A DNA stretch of 64,000 bases. It comes from Cercis canadensis. Taxonomy: Eukaryota > Streptophyta > Magnoliopsida > Fabales > Fabaceae. Where the stretch lies: assembly GCA_003255065.1 (NCBI GenBank), contig QAOA01002268.1:83501-147500 (forward strand). The letters run 5' to 3'. The position numbers were made by a program, and so were the translations under genes. The number at the start of each line of letters is the position of its first letter. The first letter of the stretch is position 1. Below, in pieces: positions 1 to 13,776 of the stretch. The notes below the pieces were generated by a model, which was not told where the DNA came from, did no database searches, and worked only from the letters and a program-made list of their open reading frames with translations.

Positions 1-682
1 AATTCAAACATTTGAGATAGATTCATGAATAAATTTAACACCTTTCAAGCAGAAACGTGCTTACGATTAAATCAATTGATCCAAAAATCAAATGGACACT
101 TTCAAAGAAACAAAGGAATATATTCACAATAAAAAATAGTCAAATGGAAAAATTGAAGCTCAGGACATAATAGCATTTACATAACGCTTTGAACAAAAAA
201 AAAAAAAAGGCTAAAAAGATTCAACTTCCAGAAAAATTAATCATAGTTCCCAGTTTGGATGAATGACCCAAAACTAATGAAAAAAAATATAATCATAGAA
301 TAGAAGCCCATATGCATTTCTAGTTTTCTACTAATATTACACACATTCTATTAAGAATTTAGGCAAGTAATAGGCCAAATTGAAAGAAAACAATGAAAAC
401 ACCAAAATTGCGACCTATGACCTTGGCTTGGATTCATCAAATCCATGTACAACCAGTAGAAGAGCTCTTAAACTCAAAGTACGATTACAACCCTAACATT
501 CAGCATGAGGAAAAAGAATGAAAACTACTAGAATTCCCAAATCCTAATATGAAACCCAATTCGAATTCAACAAGAAAAAAATTTCCGATTCAACAAAAGT
601 CCATAAAACCCAAGTAAACTAAGGAAATTTGTTGCCTCCTGCACTTATAATGAGGTGAAACATCTTTATTGAGCCAATCCCT
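1..682. other. AT-rich stretch, no gene seen
   Basis: No long reading frame, RNA gene or terminal repeat was recognised here. The stretch ends at the target-site duplication of the CACTA element. Confidence 0.5.
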
Positions 683-685
683 CTA

Positions 686-3222
686 CACTACAAGAAAAAA
701 AATAGGATTTTCTCATGGAACAAAATTTCGTGAGAAAATCACTCCATTTCTCACAGACTGTCTCACTACTTTTGACTGTTAGGATTTTCTCATGGATTTT
801 CTCAAGGACAAAGTATCCCGTGAAAAAGATTCATGAGAAAATCGATGAGAAAAAACATCTCAACCGTCATCATTACTGGGGCTAGTGTTCTCACGGACAA
901 AACCAAATTTTCTTACCGATTTTCTCATGGCATACCAACTCTGTGAGAAAGTTTGTGAAAAATTCATTGAGAAACTCGTTGTGCACCGTTTCACTTAAAA
1001 TCTAAATTTTAGGGTTTTTTCTCACAGGCAAATTCCGTGAGAAATTTTGCATTTTATCTTCCTCGCGCACCTACTGCCTCCATTTTCAAAAAACTTCCAA
1101 ACTCCCTCTCCTATGTCAATTCTCTCTTCTCGGACCTTCCTCCACCATTTCCCCTTCTTTCTATTGGGTTTTCCGGCGCAGGACCTCTGAAGCCTGTCTA
1201 TCATATCAATTTTTGGATTTCTAGCTCTTTAAGGTAGGTTCCGCTATCCCTCTCTTGACTCTAATTTTTTATGTGTTTTCGATGAGGAATTGTCTATCAA
1301 TTTGCATGCATATTATCTGTTTTAGTTGTTTAGAATGTTTATTGGTTATTTTAGATAGTAGAAGAGTTGTGTTTGGATGTAGCTGAATAATATAGGTTTA
1401 TGGCTGAATTTTAGTAGGATAAGGAATTTGATATCATTTGTTACGATTAGGTTGAGGGTTTTGTTATATTATTGATGTGGAATAATTTTGGAATTTTTTG
1501 AATTGTGTAGAATTAGTTTTGTAATTTTTACCTGTACAACTAGCTAATTTTTAATTATGAAATGAATTGTTATTTTGTGACTGGGTTCTTGTGTAATTAT
1601 GTGGAACTTTTAATTCCTGGATTGTTTAAGTTTTACGGGAGACTTTACCTAATTTTTGGTTTTTGGTTTAGGGTTAGGGGTTTATAGGTTTTGGGATTTA
1701 AGGTGAGGGCTAGTGATTTAGGGTTTAGGGTTTAGAATTTAGTGATTTAGGGTTTGGGATTTAAGTGTTTATTAAATTATGTTGTTTCGCCTATTGCTAT
1801 GTAATTTTACCCTATACAATTGTGTAATTGGTTGTTTTGGAATATATTCATATTTTGTTTGGGTTGTTATGTAATCGTCTGAAATTTTGAATTCTTAGAT
1901 TCTTCCAGTTTTAGGGGAGACTCTGCTAAATTTTTTATTTATAATTTAGGGTTTGGGTTTAGGGTTAAGGTTAGGGTATAGAAATTATATTTACGGTTTA
2001 GAGTTTAGGATTTAGGGTTTAAGGTTAGTGTTTGGGTTTGGGTTTAAGATTTAGGGTTTAGGGTTTAAGCATAGGGTTTAGGGATTTAGGGTTTTAGGTT
2101 TTAGTTGTTTAGGATTTAGAATCTAGGATTTAGAGTTAGGGGGTTAGGATTTGAGGTTCAAGGTTTGAGATTTAGTGTTTAGGGTTTAAGGTTTGAGGTT
2201 TAGGGTTTAGGTATTTAGGAGGTTAGGGTTTAAGAGATTATGGGTTTAAGGTTTATGGTTTATGGTATCATAGATTTATTAAGTTATTAATTTATGCTGA
2301 ATTAATTACTCTTTTGTATGACAGATGTTAGACCATCCTAGACGTTCATCTCCAACATCTGACCCTCCAAGAGGGACAAAGGGAAATGTGTTCCTTAGCC
2401 TTCTTAGACCAAGCAAGCCTTGCCTTTGTTTATGTTGACCTCGGGGTTGGAGCACACACCGTTGCCCACTGCGACGTATGAAGTGTACACATGAGCCGCC
2501 ACCTCGAGCAGCGCATCGTCGGCCGTTGGAGGGTTGTCTCATGCCAGTTCGACCATGTTGGACTCACCATCGCCCGGCGCCCGAGTAGCTGATGGTCAGA
2601 TGTGGATCTTTCCACACAAAAGGAAGGAGTAAGTTAATTCTAATACTTGGCTCAGCTCTTACAGCGAGGTCATGGTGTACCATCCACTGCGGCACCACAA
2701 CCTCTAGCTGACAATGTTGATGACACAACCAAGGACTTAGGAGGCGGCAATGACGGGGATTATTAGGGCTTTGTATTGTAGATTTTTTTCATTTTATAAT
2801 ATTTATTTTTATTGTAATTAAATTAGAATAATATATTTTTATTCTATTTCTATTTGATTTATCTCATTTTTTATTTTTATATATCCTGTATTTCATTAAA
2901 ATTAATAATTAATTTTTGAGACAAAAAAAATAAAAAAATAAAACATTTATTTTTTAGAGAACAAAAAAACATGTTTCTCACGGAATGTCTCTCGGATTGG
3001 TGTCTGAGAGATATTTCTCATGGACCTAAGTTTGTAAGAAGTTCTCACGCGCTACACCTTTGGATCCATGAGACATTTCTCATGGACATATTTATCGATG
3101 AGAACATCATTTTGTCACATGGGTTTTTCTCTTGCCTTATAATCCATGAGAAATTTCATGACAACAATGTTTCTCACCGAATTTTGATCAAGTCCATGAG
3201 AAAAATCTTATTTCTTGTTGTG
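686..3222. mobile_element. Non-autonomous CACTA (En/Spm-type) DNA transposon
   Basis: The left end reads CACTACAAGAAA and the right end is its near-perfect inverse, TTTCTTGTTGTG. Both are flanked by the 3-bp target duplication CTA (683-685 and 3223-3225), the length CACTA transposases make. Copies of a short motif around TTTCTCATGGA / CCATGAGAAA are scattered in both orientations through about the first 330 bp and last 260 bp; these are the subterminal repeats that a CACTA transposase binds. No TNP2-type transposase is visible. The interior holds a C/T-rich leader near 1060-1230, a telomere-like tract, and a GC-richer block at 2320-2760 preceded by an acceptor-like TATGACAG. That block could be a remnant of a transposon gene or captured DNA; I cannot identify it. 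The element is therefore a deletion derivative moved in trans. Confidence 0.88.
1660..2265 (+). repeat. Degenerate TTTAGGG telomere-like tract inside the CACTA element
   Basis: About twenty copies of TTTAGGG or one-base variants (TTAGGG, GTTTAGGG, ATTTAGGG) are strung through 600 bp in a G/T-rich strand. TTTAGGG is the plant telomere repeat. The copies are irregularly spaced and imperfect, so this is an interstitial telomere-like sequence or a drifted microsatellite, not a functional telomere. Confidence 0.7.
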
Positions 3223-3611
3223 CTAGTCCATCGTCCTTGTAAAGATTCACACAAATCCCTATTACGTTTCCCTACTTCTTACCTCCTTATCATTTTGCGA
3301 TCAAAACTCTTACTAATTCACGCAAACTTCTCTTCCCTTGCTTCTTCGGACAAATCCTCCTTTCCTTCTCACAAATTCGAGTTCCCTTGTTTCGTCACAA
3401 ATGTCCTTCCATTCTTCCCTTCAAGCGATTAGGGTTCAAAATTGGGGAAATGATTTTGCAATGCAAAGGTCGACTGATTCAATGGTTATTTTTGGTATTT
3501 TGATAGTTAAGTCAGTGGCAATAGTTGGCCACATCAACAGAATTTGTTTGAGTTAGATTAAAAATTGGCCACATCAGTAGAATTTGTTTGCTTTTAAACT
3601 TTTTATGGATG

Positions 3612-3728
3612 GAGGGATCAAAATTGCAACTTTGGTCAAAATAGAAGGGTTAAATTGTTCAGTTTTAAAGAAGGTGGACCAAATTGTTCATTTTCTTAAA
3701 ATAGGAGGATCAAAATTGCAATTAAGCC
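3612..3728 (-). repeat. Fragment of a foldback MITE family
   Basis: The text around GGACCAAATTGTTCATTTTC and the terminus CAATTAAGCC match the right arm of the complete foldback element at 51074-51612. Only one arm was recognised here, so this is a truncated or diverged copy. Confidence 0.5.
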
Positions 3729-3733
3729 TAAAT

Positions 3734-5250
3734 TGAAAACAAAATCCAATACTTAAAACACTTCCTTCACCTACGGAGGAAGGTTCCAGAAGCAATAGGT
3801 TTCATAAAACCATAGGAAGGTCAATTTTTTATTATTCCTTAAGGTGTTGCAAAGGTCTATACATGCTTCATAAAACCAAAGGAAGTCATTCTTTAATGGT
3901 TTTTTTATGCTCTTCTTTCATGGACATTTAGGTCTATTTGCTTTGGCCATTTCATCTTTTTCATTTCCATTTAAAACAGAAAACAAGCCTAAAAATACAT
4001 TTCATTAAGTTTAATGAAAATATTTTGCTAAAAACATTTCTTAAATTAGGCCCAAATCTAGAAACGTCAAAAGGACATTTCCATTGTTTCCTTCACAAAT
4101 TTTTGAAAACAAGAAATGAAAAAGTGAAAACACGGTGGCAATTTTGCAATTATAATGATAACAAGTGAAAAGACAGTGGCAATCTTGTAATTATAATGAA
4201 AAAGTGTTTTAGGTGAAACGTTCTTCTCTTCATCCATGCAAGACAGTGCAAGCGATGTCTGGAGCAAGCGACGGCAAGAGGTTGAGTTCTTGTGCTTTTC
4301 TCTAGGTTTATCTCTTCTCTTTATATTATCCTTTATATAAGTTGGTTTAGCATTAATACTTTGTGAGCTAAATGGAGATGGGATTTTATGGGATGCTATT
4401 CATTTAGCTCTTTTTGTTGGAAACAAAGTATAGTAGTTTTTTTTATCTATTCAATATGCTCTTTTTGTTTGAAATTTCCAGTGAATGGGTTACTATTTTG
4501 TATATCACGAGCAATGCGTGAAACATTAGCTGAAAAGTTCAACTTCAACATAATGTAGTAGTTTTTAGATTGAGCTTTCTCTTGTGCGCTTTTAGCTGAT
4601 TGTATAGAAAGGGCCAAAACCATTGTGCATGTTTGTGTGACTTTGGGTCTTGTCAAACAGTTTGTACATGTTGAAACTTATGACTTGATCACTTTGATTT
4701 TATCTTTCCATCTTTTGTCTTTTTAATGGTTATGGCAGATGTGGTCTTTAAGAGTAGTAATGCTTCTTTCAACTCAAAATGGCAAACTGCTTTGATAAAG
4801 AAAAAGCCACGTACTCAGCTGATTTTTCATTCTTGAATTGGAGCTTGTCATTCCATGGCTGACAAGAAAAAGTTCTACAAACAAGTGGGTCTGTTCCAAG
4901 TTCTGTTTCTTTGTATAGCATATACTAGGTTCATGTCTTAGACTGGTCGCAAAGCCACAATTGGAACCCTTTGAGATTTCTCTTGTTTATGTCCAAAATT
5001 TGCAAAATTAGTGGCTCTACCGAAATGCCTTTATTCCTATGTGTAAACTCCCCAAGCAATTAAGCTGCTTTAGACAAAATAAAGATAGAAGCGGGAAAGT
5101 GGTAAAGGAGTAATAGACACATGACACTCACATGGTTTATTATAACTAACTTTTGTTATCATTTTATGTATATAATTCTTTTATATCTTATCCTACTGTT
5201 AGTTCAAATGTTAATTTTCAAATATAGGATTAGCACCAAAGGAATATTCC
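3734..5250. other. Unassigned intergenic DNA
   Basis: Short open frames occur but none has recognisable domains, splice-site pairing or a convincing start context. No repeat termini were found. The right end passes into the Copia LTR whose left edge cannot be placed. Confidence 0.4.
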
Positions 5251-5254
5251 TTCA

Positions 5255-8200
5255 GTTTGTTACACAAGACTTATGTATATATTAATTGTAACTCATTGAA
5301 TATAATTGAGATAGATTTTCCCATCTTTGTGTTTATTGTTCATGGTATCAGACAATGTTTTAAAAACTAGACCGGTGAGCGAACCAATGTGGCAAAAAAT
5401 GACCGGTCAAAACGGTTGGACTGCCGGTCAAACCGATTGAATCGAAACTTTCTCCACACTTAAAGATTCAAAAAAAAAATGAAGAATGAGCTTACAACTA
5501 GTTTAAAAAAAAAATTAATTGATAATTGTTCAATGTGGATGTACCTTGTGTGTGTTTCATTATATGATATGACAAATATTTATAATTTTAATAAACTTTT
5601 TTGTTGTGGCGATGTATTAATTTTATGAATTAAAAAACTAAAATACTAAAAGCTTTTCAGTAAATTAATTTTATTCTTAAGTGTTTTAATTGTTTATTGT
5701 TTCTAACAATGGTGGGAACGGCAATATACCGTCCTTGCTTCGCTAGTGGTAGATGAAGCTTTATTCCCCAATCCACTTTCTCCATCCTTCCCTCTTCTAT
5801 CTCTCTCTTTGCATTTCAAACTTGTCTTTCCCACACCATTTTTCCCTTTTCTTCTTCTTTTCTTCTAAACTTGTCTTTCTCCTATAACTCTTTTGTCTCT
5901 GGCTCTAGGGGTTGGGAAAATTGGTTTGAATGGAGCTTTAATTTGGTTGCAAGGGAGAAGGGAGAATGTGGGTTTAGGCTCAAGATGTGAAGAGATAGGA
6001 GAATGAGGTGGTGGTGATGGTAGTGGTTCTGGTGAAGAAAATCAAAGTTGGGACCACCACAAACTACATACGTGAAAATTCTAAAACATTAGGAGGATTT
6101 TTCTCTTGGAAATTGGGTTAGGAGAAGACATATAAGGGGCTGTTTTCATTTGGCAAAGAAGCCCATTGTTGGTGAAGCTCAGGCAAAAAATAATGGAGGA
6201 ACAGAGTTTGAGCTCGGTGAAAATGTTACAGAATTTCATCATAATTTAAGGAAAAACTTAAGAAAAAAATATTGTGAACCAACCGGTTATTCAAAATCAA
6301 CACCAATTCATTGGTTTTACAAGTTCATACAAGTCTTCACCAGTTTAACCGCATCACCAGTTTTACCCCTTAACCGAACCAATTTTTAAACCAAGTACCC
6401 GTCCAACCAATTAAACGAGCCAGTCCGGTCTAGATTTTAAAACACTGGTATCATAGCTCACCAAGCTTTAACCAACAACCTCATGATTCTATCCCTTCCT
6501 TTTCTCTTTCAAATGGTTACTTCACCAACCATTAATTCCATCCCCTTTAACTCTACCAATAACCTAACCAAACTCATTACCATTAACATCCCAAATCTAG
6601 TCATCAAGCTCAACAACAACAACTATGTTGCTTGGGCCAAACAAAGGAAATCAATGTTGATTGGGCATGGCCTTGTCAGATACATCACCGGCTCTATCCC
6701 TTGTCCTCCTCTCTCCATTGAACACCATGGTGAGGATGTTGAGAATCTACTATGTGTACGTTTTGGATATGCCAGGATCATTTTTTGTTGCTAGCTATCA
6801 TGGCAGCCTACGATCTTGATGCATGTGTTGTCATCTCTCAAGCTTCCACATCTCAAAAAGCTTGAGAGAAGCTTTGTTATGCCTTTGCCAACAGGTCTCA
6901 GTCAAGAATTATGGCCCTCAAAGATCTTTTGTTTCTGAATATCTCTAGAATTTCAAAGGGATTTCAGATGAACTTGTTGTTATTGGTCATCCTCTTGATG
7001 ACATCGATTTGGTGCTCCATTATCTTAGTGTACTCGGGTTAGCTTATAAGGAAATTTCAACTACCATTCATGTTCATGAGACACCAATTTCATTTGATGA
7101 GTTGTTTGAAACACTCACTGATTATGAGTCTTATTTAAAGAAAGAAGAACAACCTACTAAAGGCCCTATTTCTGATCATCATGTCTGAAGGAATCACTCC
7201 CAAAACAACACCAAACGACATCATTTTCCTAGCCATGGCAACCAGTCATGCTCGATCACTAATAATAACACCACAGATGTTGTCCACGGGTCACAATCTC
7301 CCTTGTTGTGTCAATTTTGCAATCGAAAAGGAATATTGCTAAATATTGCTACAAAATAGCTAATAATCCAAATGTTTCTCCTACTACCCATGATGCGTCT
7401 GCTACTGGTCCATCCAAATCCTATTGGTTGATTGACTCTGGGGCCACACACGACATCACCAACAACTTTGGAAATCTGTCTATCTCATCCAAATATGACG
7501 ATCTAGAACAACTCATTGTTGCTGACGGCAACTCACTTCCCATCACCCATACTAGTTCAATTTCTCTTCCCTCCTCCTTAAAATTTGTTAATGTTCTTCT
7601 TGTTCCTTTAGTTAATGAAAATCTTATTTCACTTTCACAGTTATACAATCAAAATGACGTATATGTTGAATTTTTCCCTACCATTTTTAGGTCAAGGCTT
7701 TGAGAATAGGGCAAATACTGGTGCAAGGACCGAATGACCAGCATGTCTACAAACTCCCATCCACAACCACCTCATTTGTCATTACCACCACTCTCAAACC
7801 CACCACATAGTGTTGGCATCAACGCCTGGGACATCCTGCCAAGCCACTTCTCCATCAAGTCCTTTACTATCATTCACTCCCTGTGTCTTCTGTTTTGGTT
7901 TCTTTTTGTCTTCATTGTTTAGCAAATAAAAGCTATAAACTTCCGTTTGATAAGTCTAGTTTAACTAGTTCAAAAGTATTGGACCTTGTATACTCAGATA
8001 CGTGGGGGCCTTGCCCTGTAAAATCTATTGATGGCAATTGTTATTATGTTATTTTCATATATCATTTCTCTAAATATGTTTTCCTTTATCCTCTTAAGCA
8101 AAAATCCGATGTTTCTTCTATTTTTCCCAATTTTCATGCCTTAGTTGAAAGAGTGTTTAATTCAACCATTAAAATGTCATACACTGCTAATGGAGGTGAA

Positions 8201-8349
8201 TATATTGCTCTCCGTCCCTATCTTGCTCAACATGGCATAACTCATCTCACCACACCACCCCATACGTTACACAAGACTTATGTATATATTGATTGTAACT
8301 CATTGAATATAATTGAGATAGATTTTCCCATCTTTATGTTTAACGTTCA
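5255..8349 (+). mobile_element. Copia LTR retrotransposon fossil (element 1), truncated
   Basis: An LTR-type segment ending TGTTCA at about 5342 is followed at once by TGGTATCA, the usual initiator-Met tRNA primer-binding site. A matching LTR segment returns at about 8267-8349 with roughly 95% identity by eye. Between them are remnants in the Copia order: gag (about 6.5-7.2 kb), aspartic protease with a DSGATHD core (about 7.4 kb), and the start of the integrase core with DTWGP (about 8.0 kb). Reverse transcriptase and RNase H are absent. The left LTR boundary could not be fixed. The element is broken, with several breaks, and carries a hAT insertion. Confidence 0.75.
5353..6447. mobile_element. 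hAT-type DNA transposon inserted in the Copia primer-binding site
   Basis: Termini are CAATGTTTTAAAA and TTTTAAAACACTG, an inverted pair with one mismatch, continuing inward as ACTAGACCGG / CCGGTCTAGA. Flanking 8-bp duplications are GTATCAGA (5345-5352) and GTATCATA (6448-6455), 7 of 8 matching; this length is the hAT signature. Subterminal DNA is rich in ACCGGT and CGGTCAAAC-like words. No hAT transposase (BED finger or dimerisation domain) is visible, so it is non-autonomous. The target bases are part of the TGGTATCAGAGC-type primer site of the surrounding Copia element. Confidence 0.8.
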
Positions 8350-8397
8350 TGTGGAACCTTCTTGTTTGGTATTTAGAAGATGAATATAGGAACCACT

Positions 8398-9003
8398 TGT
8401 CGAATAGTTTGTAAATTGGGTTGTGGAACCTAGTCGTGCATTGATTGAAACAATGAAGGCTTAAGGCTTTATATAAGGCAAAACAAGGTTAAGAGTAACT
8501 TTAGTTATATCGGCTTGTGTGGCCTATAAAGCTAGCCCAATAACCTAGCAAATCAAAGATATTTAATGGTCTTTGATTGGCATCTTGGGCATTGATTGGA
8601 CAAATATTTTAGAGTCTAGTTTTAGTAACCAGTTCGGTCCTGTTCTGGTTGGTTTGACCCGATTTGGAGGGTAGTTATTAAATTAAAGGGTTTCATTAAA
8701 ACAAATAGTTGTATTTGTTTGATTAATGTGTAATTTGAACAGACGGTTGTATATATTTCAAATAAACAATTGTGTCTGTTAATTACTGACCAATTAAATT
8801 TGTTCATAAGTGTCTTTTCAAGTCTATAAAAGGGAACTAACTACAACATTGTTATTCACGTTTTCCATTGAAAGTTTTTTAGGGCTTTGTTATATCTTAG
8901 GGTAACTTGCTTTTAAGAGATAAGCAATATTACACTGAAAATAGTATAATTATTCATGCCTCAAAGTCATACATTTACTGTTTCCAGTATACGTTTTCTA
9001 ACA
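8398..9003 (+). repeat. Left LTR of Copia element 2
   Basis: It starts TGTCGAATAG and ends GTTTTCTAACA. Its partner lies at 13777-14381 with the same ends and near-equal length. Confidence 0.9.
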
Positions 9004-12000
9004 ATTTGAGTGTAATATTCTCATAATGGAGGTTGTTACTACTTCTACTGTAAAGTTGCAAGATCCTATGAAACTCAACCAGTTTGATGGGACAAATTTT
9101 ACAAGGTAGAAAGATAAGATGAAGTTTCTGGTTACAACCTTGAAGGTCTTTTATGTCTTGGATCCTAATCTGGCATCTATTAATGCCCCAATTGCACAAG
9201 ATTCAGATGAAGTAAGAAACATAAGGAAGATGAAATGGTGTCTCGTGGTCACATTCTGAATACCCTTATGGATCGTCTCTATGATCTATACTCAAATTTA
9301 TCTTCACCAAAAGACATATGGAATGCCCTAGAAGTCAAGTATCAAACCGAAAAGAGAGGTACTAACAAATTCTTGCTTTGAATTACTTTGATTTTAAAAT
9401 GTTTGATAATATGCCAGTCATGGATCAAGTCCATGAACTACAAATCTTAGTTTTCAGATTAAGGGATTTGGAGATCATAATTCCTGATACCCTTCAGATA
9501 GGAGCAATTTTGTCCAAGTTGTCTCCTTCTTGGAATGGGTATAGAAAGAAAATGTTGCATTCATCTGATAATTTCACTCTTGAACTATTTCAAACTCATT
9601 TATAGATTAAGTATGAAACTCGTGTTAGAGATGAAAAGTTTTTGAAAATAAGTGTGAATCTAAAAGAGAATTCGCAATATGTGAATGCAATTGGAAGTAA
9701 TTCTGGAAATAACAAATCCAGAAATAAGTCTGGAGGGAAGAATCAGGACAAGCTTAAAGTCCAGAAAAATGGTGGATTCAAGAAAAACAAAAAAAGCAAG
9801 GTTTGCTTTCACTATGGAAAGAAAGGACACTACATCAAGGAATGTAGATTCGAACTTGCTGAAATGAAGAAAGGAAATGCTTCTGAGAAAGCTAAACTAG
9901 CCAACTTGTTGGAAGATGAAGTGAAAGAACTTGTTGCAATGGTTTTCAACATTCAGATTGGAATGGTTACTGAGTTGAACATGGCTGATGCTTCCAAAAA
10001 TTTGGATTGGTTCCTTGATTCGGGTACAATAATACATGTTTGCAACAACAAAGATTACTTCAAAACTTACCATGCGTTGGAGGAACAAGATGAAGTACTA
10101 ATGGGGAATCATAATCGTGCTAAGGTGCTTGGCAAATGGTCTGTTTTGTTGAATTTCACTTCTGGGCAAAAACTTACTCTAGTTAATGTTTATCATGTTC
10201 CTGATGTTAAAAGAAACTTGGTTTCTATGAGTTTGCTCTGTAAGAAGGGCTTTAAGATTGTCCTAAAGTTGGACAAAATTATTGTATCCAAGAGTAATAT
10301 GTTTGTAGGAAAGGGATACTCCTTTGATGGCATGTTTAAATTAAGTTTTAATGAAATAAATGTTGTTTCTGCTTACATTGATTCTTCTTCTTTATGGCAT
10401 GCTAGATTAGGACATTTAAATTATCCTATGATAAGGTATATGTCAACTCATAATTATGTTGACTGCAAGCATGTTCATAAAAATAAATGTGAAATCTGTG
10501 TTGAAGCAAAAATAACAAGAAAAAAATTTCTTAAAATGGAACGTGAAACATAAATTTTAGATTTAATTCATTCTGACATTTGTGAATTAAATGGAAAAAT
10601 AATCACAGGAGGAAAAATGAATTTCATTACATTTATAGATGCTATGCTTTTAAATGCTAAATTACCATATAACTTGTGGGTTGCAGCTTTACTTACTACA
10701 TGTCACATTCATAACAAAGTTCCTTAAAAAAAAAAACAAACTCATATTTCACCAAATGAAATTTGGAATGGAAGGAAACCAAATCTGAATTATTTTAAAG
10801 TGTGGGGGTGTGTTGCATTTTATAGATTTCTTGTTTCTCAAATAACCAAATTAGGGTCAAGAGGAATTAAAAGTATTTTTTTTGGTTATGCAAAAAATTC
10901 CAAAGCATATAGACTTAATTTAGAGTCTAATGTTATTATGGAATCTATTCATGTTGAATTTTTTGAAGAAAAATTCATGTCAGATCAAGTTGTGCATGAA
11001 CTTGAAAGGGGTATGCATGAGCCAAAAAATGGTATGCATGAACCACAAAATACACATGATCAAAATAATTATGATACTCTTGATTCTCTTGCTAAAGGTA
11101 AGAGAAAATTAGTAAATGAACCATCTGAACCAAGAAGAAGTCAAAGGCCAAGAAAAGAAAAATGCCTTGATCCTAATTTTGTTACTTTCTTTGTAGAAGG
11201 TAGTAGAAATCAGATTATCAAAAAGATTAAGCTATTATTAAACATTGAGAGTGAGCCCAAAACTTTTAAAGAAGCAATGACTTCTAGAGATGCAGCTTTC
11301 TGGAAAGAAGCTATGAATGATGAAATAGACTCAATAATGTCTAATAATACTTGGGTCTTAGTTGACTTACCACCTAGTTCAAAACCTATTGGTAACAAAT
11401 GGATTTTTTTGGAGGAAATACAATTTTGATGGTACATTACAAACCTTTAAAGCAAGACTATTTGCAAAAGGTTTTACTCAAAAGAAAGACTTAAATTATT
11501 TTTATACCTATGCTGTAGTTGCTAGAATAACATCCATTAGAGTTCCTTTTTTTTGGCATCTCTATATAAATTGCATGTGCATCAAATGGATGTTAAAACA
11601 ACATTTTTTAATGGTGATTTAAAGGAAAAAGTTTACATGCAACAACCTGAAGGTTTTGTTCTTCATAGAAATGAACATAAAATGTGTAAGCTTGTAAAAT
11701 TTTTGAATGGTCTTAAACAAACTCCTAAACAATGCCATGAAAAGTTTGATTTAGCAATTTTGTCTTTTTGGTTTAGAAATAATACTGCTGATAAGTGTAT
11801 TTATTCCAAGTTTACTAAAGAGTATAGAGTTATAGTTAGTCTCTATGTTGATGATATATTTATATTTGGTACCAACATGCATGACATAAATGAAACTAGG
11901 AAGTTTGTGACCTCAAAATTTAAGATGAAAGATCTTAATGAAGTCGATACAATTTTGGGTATCAAAGTTATTAAGCATGATCGTGGGTTTACTTTAAGTC

Positions 12001-12422
12001 AAACTCATTACATAGAGAAAATGTTGAGCAAATTTGATTATCTCAAATTAAATTAGAGAGTATAGTATATGATATTAGTGTGAAACTTGTGAAAAATATT
12101 GGTAGACCTATAGAACAATTGAAGTATGCTAGTGTCATGGGAAGCTTAATGTATGCAATGCATTGTACAAGACCAAATATTGCTTTTGTTGTGTGCAAAT
12201 TGTGAAGATTTACAAGTAGTTAGCAGTTGGAAGGGTACTTGGATACCTGAAAAGTACTACAAACCTAAAGTTGTCTTATACAGGTTTCCCTGATGTACTA
12301 GAAGGTTATTCAGATGTAAGCTGGATAACAAGAGTTGGTGAAAGTATTGCAACTACAAGTTGAATATTTACATTAGTTGGAGGTGCAATATGTTGGACAT
12401 CAAAGAAACAACCATGACATGC

Positions 12423-13319
12423 TCATTCTACCATGGAGGCAAAATTTATTGCATTGGCTGTTGTGGATAAGAAACCTGAGTTGTTAAGAAACATGTTGTT
12501 TGAAATTTAGTTGTAGCCACAACCAATGCCCACCTGTTTCCATACACTATGATAGTATGGTTACAATGTCTTGTGCTTTCAATAATATATATAATGGAAA
12601 GTCAAGACATATTAGTCTAAGACATTATTATATTAGAGAATTGATATCAAGTGGTACCATTTCACTTCTTTATGTGAAATCTGCAAATAATTTGGCTAAT
12701 CATTTTACTAAGTCTTTACCAAGAGATATGGTGTGGAGGACAACATGTAATATTGGACTAAACTGAACCCTCAAGACACCAGTGATGGTAACCCAACTTT
12801 GAATTACCAAACTGGTAATTACTAAAGTTTAATGGGTAACAACAAGTCATTAATAAGTGTTTGTTTTAGGANTCATTCTACCATGGAGGCAAAATTTGTT
12901 GCATTGGCTGTTGTGGATAAGAAACCTGAGTTGTTAAGAAACATGTTGTTTGAAATTTAGTTGTGGCCACAACCAATGCCCACCTGTTTCCATACATTAT
13001 GATAGTAAGGTTACAATGTCTTGTGCTTTCAATAATATATATAATGGAAAGTCAAGACATATTAGTCTAAGACATTATTATATTAGAGAATGATATCAAG
13101 TGGTACCATTTCACTTCTTTATGTGAAATCTGTAAATAATTTGGCTGATCCTTTTACTAAGTCTTTACCAAGAGATATGGTGTGGAGGACAACATGTAAT
13201 ATTGGACTAAACTGAACCCTCAAGACACCAGTGATGGTAACCCAACTTTGAATTACCAAACTGGTAATTACTAAAGTTTAATGGGTAACAACAAGTCATT
13301 AATAAGTGTTTGTTTTAGC
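12423..13319. repeat. 450-bp duplication around a single N (assembly join)
   Basis: Text from 12423-12870 repeats at 12873-13319 with only a few differences, and the two copies are separated by one N at 12872. This has the form of two overlapping contig ends placed side by side. It should be counted once. Confidence 0.85.
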
Positions 13320-13776
13320 ACTAATTAAGAAGAGTCTCATACAAAATATGAGGTTAGTGCTTACTGTTACGTTAAAAGGATGAGCTTAGCTCGTAATGGA
13401 GTTGTTTAAAAAATTTTCTATAGTAACAGGGACAATGTAATGAACTCCACCTATGTGAATATGAAGTGGTGCTACTTTAGCTAATGTTTAATGGGTTTTA
13501 ACTTTGAAAATATTCACAGAAAATGAGATTGCTTAGCACATGGCCATTTAAATAGTGCTAGGGATATTAAAACCTCTTTGGAGAATTTTATAAATATGGT
13601 GTGTGTGATATCTTTGATTCTAATAGCAAGGAGTCTTGGTTTAATCTTTGGACACCAAGTACTTCATTAACATGCTTAGATATTTACACTAACTTTAAGG
13701 TCTAAACCTATAAAGGTACCTTCTTATATGCATCATATTTATTGTGAATAATTTAATTTACAAACTAGTGGTGGAA

